From the NCBI GenBank assembly GCA_002498205.1, contig DAGQ01000015.1, positions 1 to 32,874 of the forward strand: a stretch of 32,874 nucleotides of DNA, in the 5' to 3' direction. The DNA is from Euryarchaeota archaeon UBA596 (GTDB lineage: Archaea; Thermoplasmatota; Poseidoniia; Poseidoniales; Poseidoniaceae). A model generated the notes under the pieces. That model was not told the DNA's origin and searched no databases. It saw only the letters and a program-made list of their open reading frames with translations. The first letter of the stretch is position 1, and each line of letters opens with the position of its first letter. This document shows, piece after piece, positions 8,260-16,002 of this stretch. The position numbers and the translations under genes are program-made.

Positions 8260-11200
8260 TCAAATCTCGAAATTCTCAAATTCATTATTTAATTCGTTTA
8301 AAGGATCTTCTTCTTCTTCCTCAGAACTAATATTTCTGCGTTCCCAAGCATGATCTAATTTTGCTAATTCAGCATCAATTGCAATACGATTATCTTCCTC
8401 AATAATATCATCTTCATTATTATTTTCTTCATTAACTTCCTTAGAAGTGATGATTTCCATAGAAGTCCAGCCATCTTCGTCATTTACTGTCTCATTGCTA
8501 ACTTCAACACTTTCAGAATTACTAGCATTATGTGGATTTAATTCACGTATAATTTCCTCAGATACGGAAGGCCTTTCCGATTCTAATTTAATATCTTCAT
8601 GAGGCAGTAGGCCATTTTCTTGAAACCTCCATAGTGATGTTGGTTTTTTAGAACTAAATGTAAGGCCTGTTTCATCTAGTTGTTTCATTGCTTCATCTAA
8701 TGAATTTGCAGTTTTCTCCATAACTACTGCCACACCAGCATCTCCTTGATCAGCTTCTAAGAATATTGAATCTAGTGCAGATTGAATCGTTTCACGTAAA
8801 TTATTTGCTATATGGGGTAATGCTTCAGGCCTATTACATAATGCTTCAAGCCTATATAGAGTTTCTTTTGGAACTCCCAATTCTTCAAGTTGTGTAATCA
8901 TTTGTCTCATTTTTCTCAATAATGTTGTTGATCTTTCAAATTCATCTAGCAATCCTTCTAAATCTAAAACAACTAATTGAACAATTTCTTTTAATTTACT
9001 TTCAAGGCGTTGACGTACAGACCAATTAGTCAATCCTCTAATTGTACTAGCAGTTTCTGGAGTTTGTGATTGTAATAAATCCATAACTTCTGATGATAAT
9101 AAGTATCTGGGGGTTTTTGCAACATTATCTACATTATGTTGAATAATTGTTAAACCTCTTTCTATGGCTCTATCCATCAAAGTTAAACTATATCCAAGCT
9201 CTCTCATCCGATCTAACCTTTGCATTATTGGTGCAAGAGACGAGAAACCATGATCTTGACCTAACAATGCCTGAGCTAATGGTTCATCACGTAATTTTGC
9301 TCTAATTACATTTGCTTCATCAATATCAGATAATGCTGCATCATGTGCATCCTTCAAAGATTCAGCAGTTGAAATCAAATTATTTACTTCAGTTTCAGCC
9401 TCTGATCGTCTTCCACTTAAATCACCTAATTCTCTCATTAATCTACGCCTTTCTTCATGTAATTCTTTTACTTCAGCGTGTAAATGTCCTAATCTTCTTT
9501 CGGAATCTAAGAAATAAGATCTTTCTTCTTCCATTAATTTTCTATGGGATGCAGCTTCTGCATCTAAATCTTCTAATTCTTTATTTTGACTTTCTATTCT
9601 ACGTTCTAATTCATTTGAAATTGCAGTAGCTTGGCGATGTCTTTCTCTTTGTGATTCAAGTTGGTCAGCGACCATTCTATGTCTCCTGTCATCAGCATCA
9701 ATAGATGCTCTTAGTTGTCTTAATCTAATATCTCCCGCTTCAACTTCTGATTTTAATCTAATTTCCTGTTCTGAAAGTTCACTTACCATTCTTTGTAATT
9801 TCTCGCGACTTTCAGATTCACCTACAGCTTGAGCTAATTCTTCAATTCTATGTTCTACCTGATTTTCTAATTCTTTAATTCTATGAGTGAGACTCTCATT
9901 ACGACTTAATGCTAATTCTTGACCATTAGTAGACTCTCTTAAATCCACTTTTAATTGTGAAATTTGATCAACATTATCAGTATTTAATTTTTGCATCTCT
10001 GAGATTCTTGCCCTCATTCCATCTACTTCAACTTTAGAAGATTCATATGATGCTTTAACATTATCACGTTGTCTTTCCATTTTAGCGACTTCTTTAATTA
10101 ATCGTGCTTGTTCTTGTTTTATTTTATCAAACTCTTTAGAATCAATTACAGAAGTAGGCATTAACATTGTTCCACTTTGTGCTTTTGGAAGTAATTTCGC
10201 TCCAGTAGATTTATTCTCTTTCAACGTCCATTCTCCAAGATCTTTTGATAAGTCTTCAATTCCAATTGCAAAACCAAACATTTTCATTAATCTTTTATTT
10301 ATTTGTTTTTCTCTATCTTTTGATCTAGTTCTTGATTTAGCAATATTGTCACAAAATGAATTCAAAGTAAACTTTTTAGTAGTATTCAAATGTTCTTTTA
10401 ATCTTTCAATTTTTGGTAGAGAATATAGTGTTAATTTTGCTTTGGGTGCCGTTGAACTGTAAGCAACATCCTTCATTGATAGTGGTTTAATGGAACGCGC
10501 ACCTACAGGAATCCCTTCACTAATTAAAATATCTAAAACATCTTTTTCATTTTCAACTCTGATATAACCACTTATTGATTCAGAATTTCCTCTTGACAAC
10601 ATTGAAAGTAAATTGTCTAAACCACCTTTACGTTCAAGTGTATTAAGTCCTTCTTCAAGCATACTTCCATCATCATCAGCAATATTTGACATGGGCATTG
10701 AATTTAACTTTGCCATTGAATCAATTAGTATTGCATCATGGTCTGCGCCTTCTGAAACCCATGCTACAATATCTAAATCATCAACTCTCATCATTAAAAG
10801 TGAACCATCTTGCATATGTATTGTAACTCTATTTAATGTAGGTAATTCTAATTTATTTACTACTTTTGATGAACGATCTAATTCAGATTTGATTGTGCTT
10901 GCTAAATTTTCAACATCTACAGGCAATTCTCCTTTTGAATGAATAGTCATGCCTTTTTGAGAAGCTAGTGCCCCTATTACAGATGATCTTTCTGTAAGTG
11001 TGTCTACGAATGAACTTGCTTGTAATGAATCAAATCCACTAGAGAATGAGTGTTTTGCTGTAATTCCAGTTAAGGACGAAATATCATAGAATGCTGCGGG
11101 AACTAATAGCGCAACCTCAGCGAATTCTTTTTGTGACCAAGTAGATCTTACAGTTCTTAATTTATTCTTATTACTTACTTTTTTAAGTTCGTCTATGGCC

Positions 11201-11406
11201 TCTTTAGCACCAATATAATTTTTCTTTTTACCGGTTTTTGCTAAACATCCTACGATTTCTTTTCCTGCTATTAATCTATAACCACATGGAGTTTTAGTTT
11301 TTGGTAAATAATAACTAATTACTCCATAATCAATATCACTACTATTGATTTCTAAATCAGGAGACTCACTCTTTTTTTCTTCACTTCCTAACGGTAAATT
11401 AAACAT
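8260..11406 (-). CDS. Giant Roadblock-domain coiled-coil protein
   Basis: A 1,048-residue protein from the ATG at 11404-11406; GTG 11415 would add three residues but sits inside the Shine-Dalgarno. In the longer numbering I see a short variable N-terminus and an unrecognised domain at about 28-140. A Roadblock/LC7-like alpha/beta segment follows at 144-235 (SVIGALASQKGMTIHS, then alternating strands through VDDLDIVAWV). A PATAN/DUF2226-like segment lies at about 262-320 (GYIRV... ILISEGIPVGA). Then come a long coiled coil at about 426-705 rich in Glu, Arg and Leu, a helical region at 720-915, and a very acidic tail at 940-1051. It has no Walker motif, so it is not an SMC/Rad50 ATPase, and no membrane helix. 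It is co-translated with a stand-alone Roadblock protein upstream and a two-helix protein downstream. A scaffold or cytoskeleton-like role is inference. Confidence 0.8.
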   Translation of the reverse strand: MFNLPLGSEEKKSESPDLEINSSDIDYGVISYYLPKTKTPCGYRLIAGKEIVGCLAKTGKKKNYIGAKEAIDELKKVSNKNKLRTVRSTWSQKEFAEVALLVPAAFYDISSLTGITAKHSFSSGFDSLQASSFVDTLTERSSVIGALASQKGMTIHSKGELPVDVENLASTIKSELDRSSKVVNKLELPTLNRVTIHMQDGSLLMMRVDDLDIVAWVSEGADHDAILIDSMAKLNSMPMSNIADDDGSMLEEGLNTLERKGGLDNLLSMLSRGNSESISGYIRVENEKDVLDILISEGIPVGARSIKPLSMKDVAYSSTAPKAKLTLYSLPKIERLKEHLNTTKKFTLNSFCDNIAKSRTRSKDREKQINKRLMKMFGFAIGIEDLSKDLGEWTLKENKSTGAKLLPKAQSGTMLMPTSVIDSKEFDKIKQEQARLIKEVAKMERQRDNVKASYESSKVEVDGMRARISEMQKLNTDNVDQISQLKVDLRESTNGQELALSRNESLTHRIKELENQVEHRIEELAQAVGESESREKLQRMVSELSEQEIRLKSEVEAGDIRLRQLRASIDADDRRHRMVADQLESQRERHRQATAISNELERRIESQNKELEDLDAEAASHRKLMEEERSYFLDSERRLGHLHAEVKELHEERRRLMRELGDLSGRRSEAETEVNNLISTAESLKDAHDAALSDIDEANVIRAKLRDEPLAQALLGQDHGFSSLAPIMQRLDRMRELGYSLTLMDRAIERGLTIIQHNVDNVAKTPRYLLSSEVMDLLQSQTPETASTIRGLTNWSVRQRLESKLKEIVQLVVLDLEGLLDEFERSTTLLRKMRQMITQLEELGVPKETLYRLEALCNRPEALPHIANNLRETIQSALDSIFLEADQGDAGVAVVMEKTANSLDEAMKQLDETGLTFSSKKPTSLWRFQENGLLPHEDIKLESERPSVSEEIIRELNPHNASNSESVEVSNETVNDEDGWTSMEIITSKEVNEENNNEDDIIEEDNRIAIDAELAKLDHAWERRNISSEEEEEDPLNELNNEFENFEI

Positions 11407-11411
11407 TTTTA

Positions 11412-11419
11412 TCACCTTA
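11412..11419 (-). promoter_or_regulatory. Shine-Dalgarno deciding the start of the coiled-coil gene
   Basis: On the minus strand this reads AAGGTGAT. It overlaps the TAA stop of the Roadblock gene and lies five bases before the ATG at 11406. It contains the in-frame GTG at 11415, which is therefore part of the binding site rather than the start. Confidence 0.65.
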
Positions 11420-11761
11420 TATTAACTGAGCAATTGCTTCTTTTTTTGTATCTAATTCATAACTTATTCTACCAAGATTAGGGTTTTCGTCAGTTAAAAT
11501 ACCAATATACTTCCTATCCGGTAATGCACACAAAAGGATAGTTCCATTTTTTGATTCAATCCAACATTGATTAGCATCACCCATGCCACATAATTTCGCA
11601 CTCATATCGATTGTTTGTAGCAGGGCACCAAAGTCCATAAATGAAACGTCTTGTCTTTTAGTACTATAAGTTTGCATCAATTCATTCCCAATATTATCGA
11701 TAATCGCTGCAAATCGAACACTTGGAATATTACAAAATGATGCTAATAATCGTTGTAACAT
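11417..11761 (-). CDS. Stand-alone Roadblock/LC7-like protein
   Basis: A 114-residue protein with the layout of a single Roadblock/LC7 domain: N-terminal helix, then VRFAAIIDNIGNEL as the first strand-turn-strand, a long middle helix, and paired strands IESKNGTILLCALPDRKYIG and ILTDEN. Roadblock proteins dimerise and commonly regulate Ras/MglA-type small GTPases or form scaffolds; no GTPase lies in this window. Its partner is probably the next gene, whose own product carries a Roadblock-like segment, allowing homo- or heterodimers. It is first in a three-gene minus-strand unit. A weak purine-rich AGAGG precedes the ATG by three bases. Family call is by strand and motif pattern, not by a search. 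Confidence 0.72.
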   Translation of the reverse strand: MLQRLLASFCNIPSVRFAAIIDNIGNELMQTYSTKRQDVSFMDFGALLQTIDMSAKLCGMGDANQCWIESKNGTILLCALPDRKYIGILTDENPNLGRISYELDTKKEAIAQLI

Positions 11762-11889
11762 ACGCCTCTAGATGCATCAGTGTGTAGCCTAGTTCAAGAT
11801 ATTTGGGGGTAATTTAACTCTCTAAATATCGTTTAGTCACTCTATTTTTTGTTACCGAAACATATTTTATCTTTTTTTGAATTTTTCAA

Positions 11890-11946
11890 TTGGAAAATTA
11901 AAAATTAAATTGAATAATTATAACTAATATTAATTTAATTTTCCAA
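11890..11946. repeat. 13-bp inverted repeat in the Roadblock/methyltransferase divergent promoter region
   Basis: TTGGAAAATTAAA at 11890-11902 is repeated in perfect inversion at 11934-11946, with 31 bases between. The 218-base gap (11762-11979) is very AT-rich and must hold the promoters of both divergent units. The repeat ends 33 bases before the methyltransferase ATG. It could be a regulator site or a hairpin; nothing else was recognised in the gap. Confidence 0.5.
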
Positions 11947-11979
11947 AGCAATCAAATCCAAACTATCTTAGCGTATATT

Positions 11980-12648
11980 ATGGACCCGAGAAAATCAGTC
12001 ACATTTGCTTACGATTCAATAGGGTCTGATTTTGGGAAAAAACGTACAAATACATGGGACTTTGTTGTAGAGTGGTTAAATAATTTGATCTCAAAAAATA
12101 CTCAAAAAGAACTAAAAATATTAATTGCAGGTTGTGGAAATGGAAGACATGTTAGATTAGCAGAAGAACTAGGATTCAAAGTATCTGCAATTGATATCTC
12201 ATCCAGTATGGTAAATGCGACAATTAAAGCTGAGAAAGAATGTGGTCGTTCCGGAGAAAATATTTTCAAATCAGATGTTTGTAATTTACAATTTATTGAT
12301 GACGAATTCGATGCTATAATGTGTATTGCAGTATTACATCATTTACCATCCGAATTAAATAAAATTGCTTTGAATGAATTTTCAAGAGTAATAAAAAAGA
12401 ACGGTGAGATATTAATCTCATGTTGGGATCCATCCGCACCCTCCGTAATTAATGGGATAATTGATTCTGAAAATGAAGATGTAGTGTGGGTTTCCTGGAC
12501 TTTACCAGATTCATCTAAGATTTCTAGATATTATCATTTACCTAACATTGAAATGAGGAGTAAAGTATGGAATAATATAGAGGGATTAAATTGTATTAAT
12601 TTTGAACTTAATAATTTCAATCAATTATTCTATTTTGTTAAAGTTTAG
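11980..12648 (+). CDS. Trm9/ALKBH8-like SAM-dependent tRNA methyltransferase
   Basis: A 222-residue class I methyltransferase. SAM-binding motif I is IAGCGNG at 49-55, the acidic residue after the second strand is D72 in AIDIS, and motif IV is IAVLHHL at 116-122. The opening segment, YDSIGSDFGKKRTNTW at 11-26, follows the pattern of Trm9-type enzymes (YxxIAxxFxxTRxxxW). The end, RYYHLPN then NFNQLFYFVKV, also matches the Trm9 C-terminal pattern. Trm9 methylates 5-carboxymethyluridine at tRNA position 34. The next gene 41 bases on is Ncs6, which thiolates the same base in eukaryotes, strengthening the call. There is no Shine-Dalgarno, so the mRNA may be leaderless. A generic small-molecule methyltransferase remains possible. 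Confidence 0.72.
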   Translation: MDPRKSVTFAYDSIGSDFGKKRTNTWDFVVEWLNNLISKNTQKELKILIAGCGNGRHVRLAEELGFKVSAIDISSSMVNATIKAEKECGRSGENIFKSDVCNLQFIDDEFDAIMCIAVLHHLPSELNKIALNEFSRVIKKNGEILISCWDPSAPSVINGIIDSENEDVVWVSWTLPDSSKISRYYHLPNIEMRSKVWNNIEGLNCINFELNNFNQLFYFVKV

Positions 12649-12689
12649 TTTGTCCGATGAGTTGAAGGTTCAGATTCAATGCGAGTATT

Positions 12690-13697
12690 GTGTCGGCGAT
12701 TGAGATTTCACCATGTTCCCGTTGTCGAAAACCAGCGATTTTATTCCAAGAATACTCTGGACAACATTATTGTTCAAGTTGTCTAATAAGAAGTGTTAGA
12801 AAAAGAATTGGCAAAGAATTAAGAAAACAATTAATACTTCCAAAAGGTGGAAAAAAAGAAAAAACAACAATTATGGTTGCAGTTAGTGGAGGTAAGGATT
12901 CTGCGGTTCTTTTGGAGACTTTACACCATTTTTTGAAAGATAGACAAGATGTCACGTTAATTGCGGGTTGTGTAAATGAAGGTATTGAGGGTTATAGACA
13001 ACCTTCAATGGAATGTGCTGAAGAGTTAGCCAATAAACTCGGAATCGAATTTAAGTCTTTGAGTTATAAATCGTTAGGCTTTGATGATATGGACAATGTT
13101 GTAAAAATAATCCCTAAAGTTAGTGAAAAACATGATGAAGTTCGGGGAATGTCACCTTGTTCTTTTTGCGGTGTTTTTAGAAGGCAAGGGATTAACAAAT
13201 TAGCTTCAGAAATTAATGCTGATTATGTTGCTTTTGGACATAATTTAGATGATATGGCACAGACAGTTTTAATGAATTTACAAAAAGGAGATTTAGAACG
13301 AACAATACGTCTAGCACCACATACCTGGGCACCAATTAAAGGAATGGCTCCTAGAATTGTTCCAATAAGATGGATCCCAGAACAAGAAGTTCAAGCTTAT
13401 GCCATGACATTAGATTTACCATTCCATGATGATGAATGTCCACACTCTCATCAAGCATTAAGAATTTTACATAGAGATATTGTTGCTAAGATGGAAGATG
13501 CAGTTCCAGGAACGCGTCATGGTTTAGTACATTCATCAGATTCAATAAAGGAAATGTTTGTAAAAAATAATACTAATGGACAGGTCTCTGATTTTAGCAA
13601 TAAAAGCGCAAATAATTGTAAAATTTGTGGAGAAATCACAAGTCAAGAAATTTGTAAAGCATGTATTATGAAAAAATGGATAATCGATGAATCATAA
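12690..13697 (+). CDS. tRNA-uridine 2-sulfurtransferase, Ncs6/TtuA family
   Basis: Activates the tRNA uridine C2 position with ATP and installs sulfur, at U34 (Ncs6/Ctu1) or U54 (TtuA). It is 335 residues. An N-terminal zinc site has C9, C12, C28 and C31. The PP-loop is SGGKDS at 66-71. The catalytic/iron-sulfur cysteines are C157 and C160 (PCSFC) with a third at C250 (DECPHS). The segment FGHNLDD at 182-188 is typical, and a second zinc site has C310, C313, C322 and C325. All key residues are present. The start is GTG 12690 with no clear Shine-Dalgarno. It follows the Trm9-like gene, suggesting action on wobble U34 rather than U54. It overlaps the convergent xth gene by six bases. Confidence 0.92.
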   Translation: MSAIEISPCSRCRKPAILFQEYSGQHYCSSCLIRSVRKRIGKELRKQLILPKGGKKEKTTIMVAVSGGKDSAVLLETLHHFLKDRQDVTLIAGCVNEGIEGYRQPSMECAEELANKLGIEFKSLSYKSLGFDDMDNVVKIIPKVSEKHDEVRGMSPCSFCGVFRRQGINKLASEINADYVAFGHNLDDMAQTVLMNLQKGDLERTIRLAPHTWAPIKGMAPRIVPIRWIPEQEVQAYAMTLDLPFHDDECPHSHQALRILHRDIVAKMEDAVPGTRHGLVHSSDSIKEMFVKNNTNGQVSDFSNKSANNCKICGEITSQEICKACIMKKWIIDES

Positions 13698-14462
13698 TTT
13701 TAAATCAATTATTACAGGTGCATGATCACTAACTATTAGTCCCCCTTCTCGATTGATTTCTGCATTAATTACTAGCTTCGCTGCTGCCTTATTTGCTAAA
13801 AAATAATCTATTCTCCATCCTCTATCGAGAATTCTCGCTCTCCCTCTATTTGACCACCAAGAGTATGGTCCTTTTACATCACCAAATTCCCTTCTACAAA
13901 CATCAACCCACCCATTTTCAAGTATCCTATCGAACCATTCTCTTTCATTAGGTAAAAACCCAGAAGTCATTTTATTTCCAGAAGGATTCCAAATATCATT
14001 TTCCGTATGTGCAATATTTAAATCACCAGCAATAATTACAGGTGAATCTAGATTAACGTATTCATTTAGCCAAATTAAATATTTATCCATCCATTCTTCT
14101 TTGAATGCTTGTCTTTCAATTTTTGAACTCCCACTAGGTAGATATGTATTAATTAATGTCAAATTTCCATGTTTGGTAATTAATATTCTTCCTTCATCAT
14201 CATTTTCATTATTTTTTCCTTTACCAATAATTGTGAAATCTTGATTTGATAGTGTAGCAACTCCAGAATAACCTTTCCTTATTGCAGGATGCCAAGCATA
14301 ATTCATTTCAAGCGGAGGAACCCAATCTTTTGGAAGTTGTTCTTCTAAACAACGAATTTCTTGTAACATTAAGATATCAGGCTTTAAATTATTAATGAAT
14401 TCATCTAAACCTTTGCGTATGGCGGCTCTAATCCCATTTACATTCCAAGAAATTAAACGCAT
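13692..14462 (-). CDS. xth: Exodeoxyribonuclease III / AP endonuclease
   Basis: Cuts DNA 5' of abasic sites and has 3'-5' exonuclease activity in base excision repair. The 256-residue length is normal for the family. Motifs are complete: WNVNG at 6-10, LQEIR with the metal-binding Glu at 35, KGYSGVA near 63-69, GDLNIAH with the catalytic Asp-Asn pair, a WSNRGRAR segment and WRIDYF, and SDHAPV with the catalytic His near the end. It lies four bases after pyrI, and its GTGAG ribosome site overlaps the pyrI stop, so it belongs to the pyrBI transcript although it is unrelated in function. Confidence 0.96.
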   Translation of the reverse strand: MRLISWNVNGIRAAIRKGLDEFINNLKPDILMLQEIRCLEEQLPKDWVPPLEMNYAWHPAIRKGYSGVATLSNQDFTIIGKGKNNENDDEGRILITKHGNLTLINTYLPSGSSKIERQAFKEEWMDKYLIWLNEYVNLDSPVIIAGDLNIAHTENDIWNPSGNKMTSGFLPNEREWFDRILENGWVDVCRREFGDVKGPYSWWSNRGRARILDRGWRIDYFLANKAAAKLVINAEINREGGLIVSDHAPVIIDLKL

Positions 14463-14466
14463 TTTC

Positions 14467-14946
14467 TCACAGCAAATTATTTACTAATCTATCTAAATTT
14501 TGAATTCTTCCACAATAATGGCATTGTAGAGTCATTGGTGACGTTTTTAACACTTTTAGGCGATGTGGCAAAGGCTCTCTTTCAGCATTACTAATACAAT
14601 TCGAATAAATACAATGTGCAACATTTATCATTTCATCACCGATTTGAATTGATAATTTTTCTGCAACAGAATAATTCCGAATAATAGATACAGAAGCCAT
14701 AGGGGCAATTAATGCTAATCGATCAAGTTCTTCTTGAGTTAATTCTCTATCTTCGATTTTCAATATGTCTTTTGTTCCAAGTTTTCTAGATGGAACATTC
14801 ATCACTAAAGAAATTGGATTTGAATGTCTTCCATCTACATTGAAAATTTGTAATGCCTGTAACACCATTCCACCAGGTATATGATCAATTACAGTACCAT
14901 TTCGAATTGCGGTAACCCTTCTCATTGATTGTTCATCTGCAGTCAT
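14467..14946 (-). CDS. pyrI: Aspartate carbamoyltransferase regulatory subunit
   Basis: Zinc-binding regulatory chain that brings CTP/ATP control to the PyrB trimers. It is 159 residues. The N-terminal nucleotide-binding half includes VTAIRNGTVIDHIP, the typical opening of PyrI. The C-terminal zinc domain has C119 and C124 (HCIYSNC) and the CHYC pair, giving the four expected ligands. Its ATG shares one base with the TAA of pyrB (TAATG), so translation is coupled. Its presence indicates an allosterically regulated ATCase. Confidence 0.96.
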   Translation of the reverse strand: MTADEQSMRRVTAIRNGTVIDHIPGGMVLQALQIFNVDGRHSNPISLVMNVPSRKLGTKDILKIEDRELTQEELDRLALIAPMASVSIIRNYSVAEKLSIQIGDEMINVAHCIYSNCISNAEREPLPHRLKVLKTSPMTLQCHYCGRIQNLDRLVNNLL

Positions 14947-15887
14947 TAATTTCCACCCCCGATATTTTCTGGAATTGGGACATTTAACATATCACAAAGT
15001 AACGCCATTCTAGTTACTACTCCATTAAACGCTTGTTCAAAATATGCTGCATGTCTTGTAGAATCAACATCAGGATTAATTTCATCTACACGAGGAAGGG
15101 GGTGCATTACAATCATATCCTTTTTTACTGAAGCTAAATCATTTGCAACTAATTTGTATATTCCAGCAACTCTAAAATATTCATCATCATCAGGGAATCT
15201 TTCTTTTTGAATCCTAGTCATATATACTACATCAGCATCTTTTAATTGTGGCTTCAAATCCTCTGTAATTGTCAATTCACCACCTTGTTCCTTTAATTCA
15301 TTAACAATTTCTTCAGGTAAACGCAGACTTTCTGGACTAACTAATGTTAGTTTGCATCCAAATCTAACCAAAGCGTATGAAAGTGAATGAACAGTTCTTC
15401 CAAATCGAAGATCACCAACTAATACTACGTTTAATTTTTCGATTTTTCCATGTGCTTGCTTGATTGTAAATAAATCTAGCATAGTCTGTGTTGGATGATG
15501 TCCAGCACCGTCACCTGCATTTGCAATTGGAACTTTTGCGCAATCAGAGGCGTATTGTGCAGCACCTTGGCGCGGATGTCTTAATGCAATAATATCTGAA
15601 TATCCATCAACCATACGAATAGTGTCGTGTAATGTTTCACCTTTTACAACAGATGAAGATGCTACAGCACCTAAATTAATTACATCTCCACCCAATCTTT
15701 TCATTGCAGTTTCAAATGACATTCTAGTTCTAGTAGATGGCTCAAAAAATAAATTTCCAAGAATCTTCCCTTTTAACAAAGGAAGGTGAAAGTTACCTTT
15801 TGCAACAGGTAATAATTTTTCAGCATCTAATAGAATTCTATGAATGTCATCATTAGTTAAATCGTTCATTGTTATCAGGGAATTCAT
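14946..15887 (-). CDS. pyrB: Aspartate carbamoyltransferase catalytic subunit
   Basis: Condenses carbamoyl phosphate with aspartate in the second step of pyrimidine synthesis. It is 313 residues, the normal size. Carbamoyl-phosphate site STRTR is at 51-55, the SSSVVKGE loop with active-site Ser and Lys near 77-84, HPTQ at 131-134, and the aspartate-side loop HPLPRVDE in the C-terminal half. The order is pyrB-pyrI-xth with a one-base overlap and a four-base gap. The start is ATG 15887; M7 is a weaker alternative. CTP synthase, further down the pathway, lies about 13 kb away in its own unit. Confidence 0.97.
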   Translation of the reverse strand: MNSLITMNDLTNDDIHRILLDAEKLLPVAKGNFHLPLLKGKILGNLFFEPSTRTRMSFETAMKRLGGDVINLGAVASSSVVKGETLHDTIRMVDGYSDIIALRHPRQGAAQYASDCAKVPIANAGDGAGHHPTQTMLDLFTIKQAHGKIEKLNVVLVGDLRFGRTVHSLSYALVRFGCKLTLVSPESLRLPEEIVNELKEQGGELTITEDLKPQLKDADVVYMTRIQKERFPDDDEYFRVAGIYKLVANDLASVKKDMIVMHPLPRVDEINPDVDSTRHAAYFEQAFNGVVTRMALLCDMLNVPIPENIGGGN

Positions 15888-16002
15888 GCTCTTCGACCTA
15901 ATCGTTTAGACGGCTATCAATAACCCTTCCCCTATCTTGAAAGGCAAAATAATTGAACTAATAGGGGTGTCTTTCTTGAATAAGAGCATCCTCCGCGCTC
16001 TA

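Noticed and set aside
9312..9629. Plus-strand open frames inside the coiled-coil gene (also 10613-10942)
   Set aside because: Shadows of the Glu/Leu/Arg-rich coding strand; translations are Leu/His-rich with no motif or ribosome site.
8260..11406. SMC/Rad50-type ATPase
   Set aside because: Despite the long coiled coil there is no Walker A, signature or Walker B motif at either end.
15937..16002. Longer start for the sugar kinase
   Set aside because: The extra 22 residues are not part of the GHMP opening, and the ATG at 16003 begins exactly at the family's usual MIxxRTPLR.
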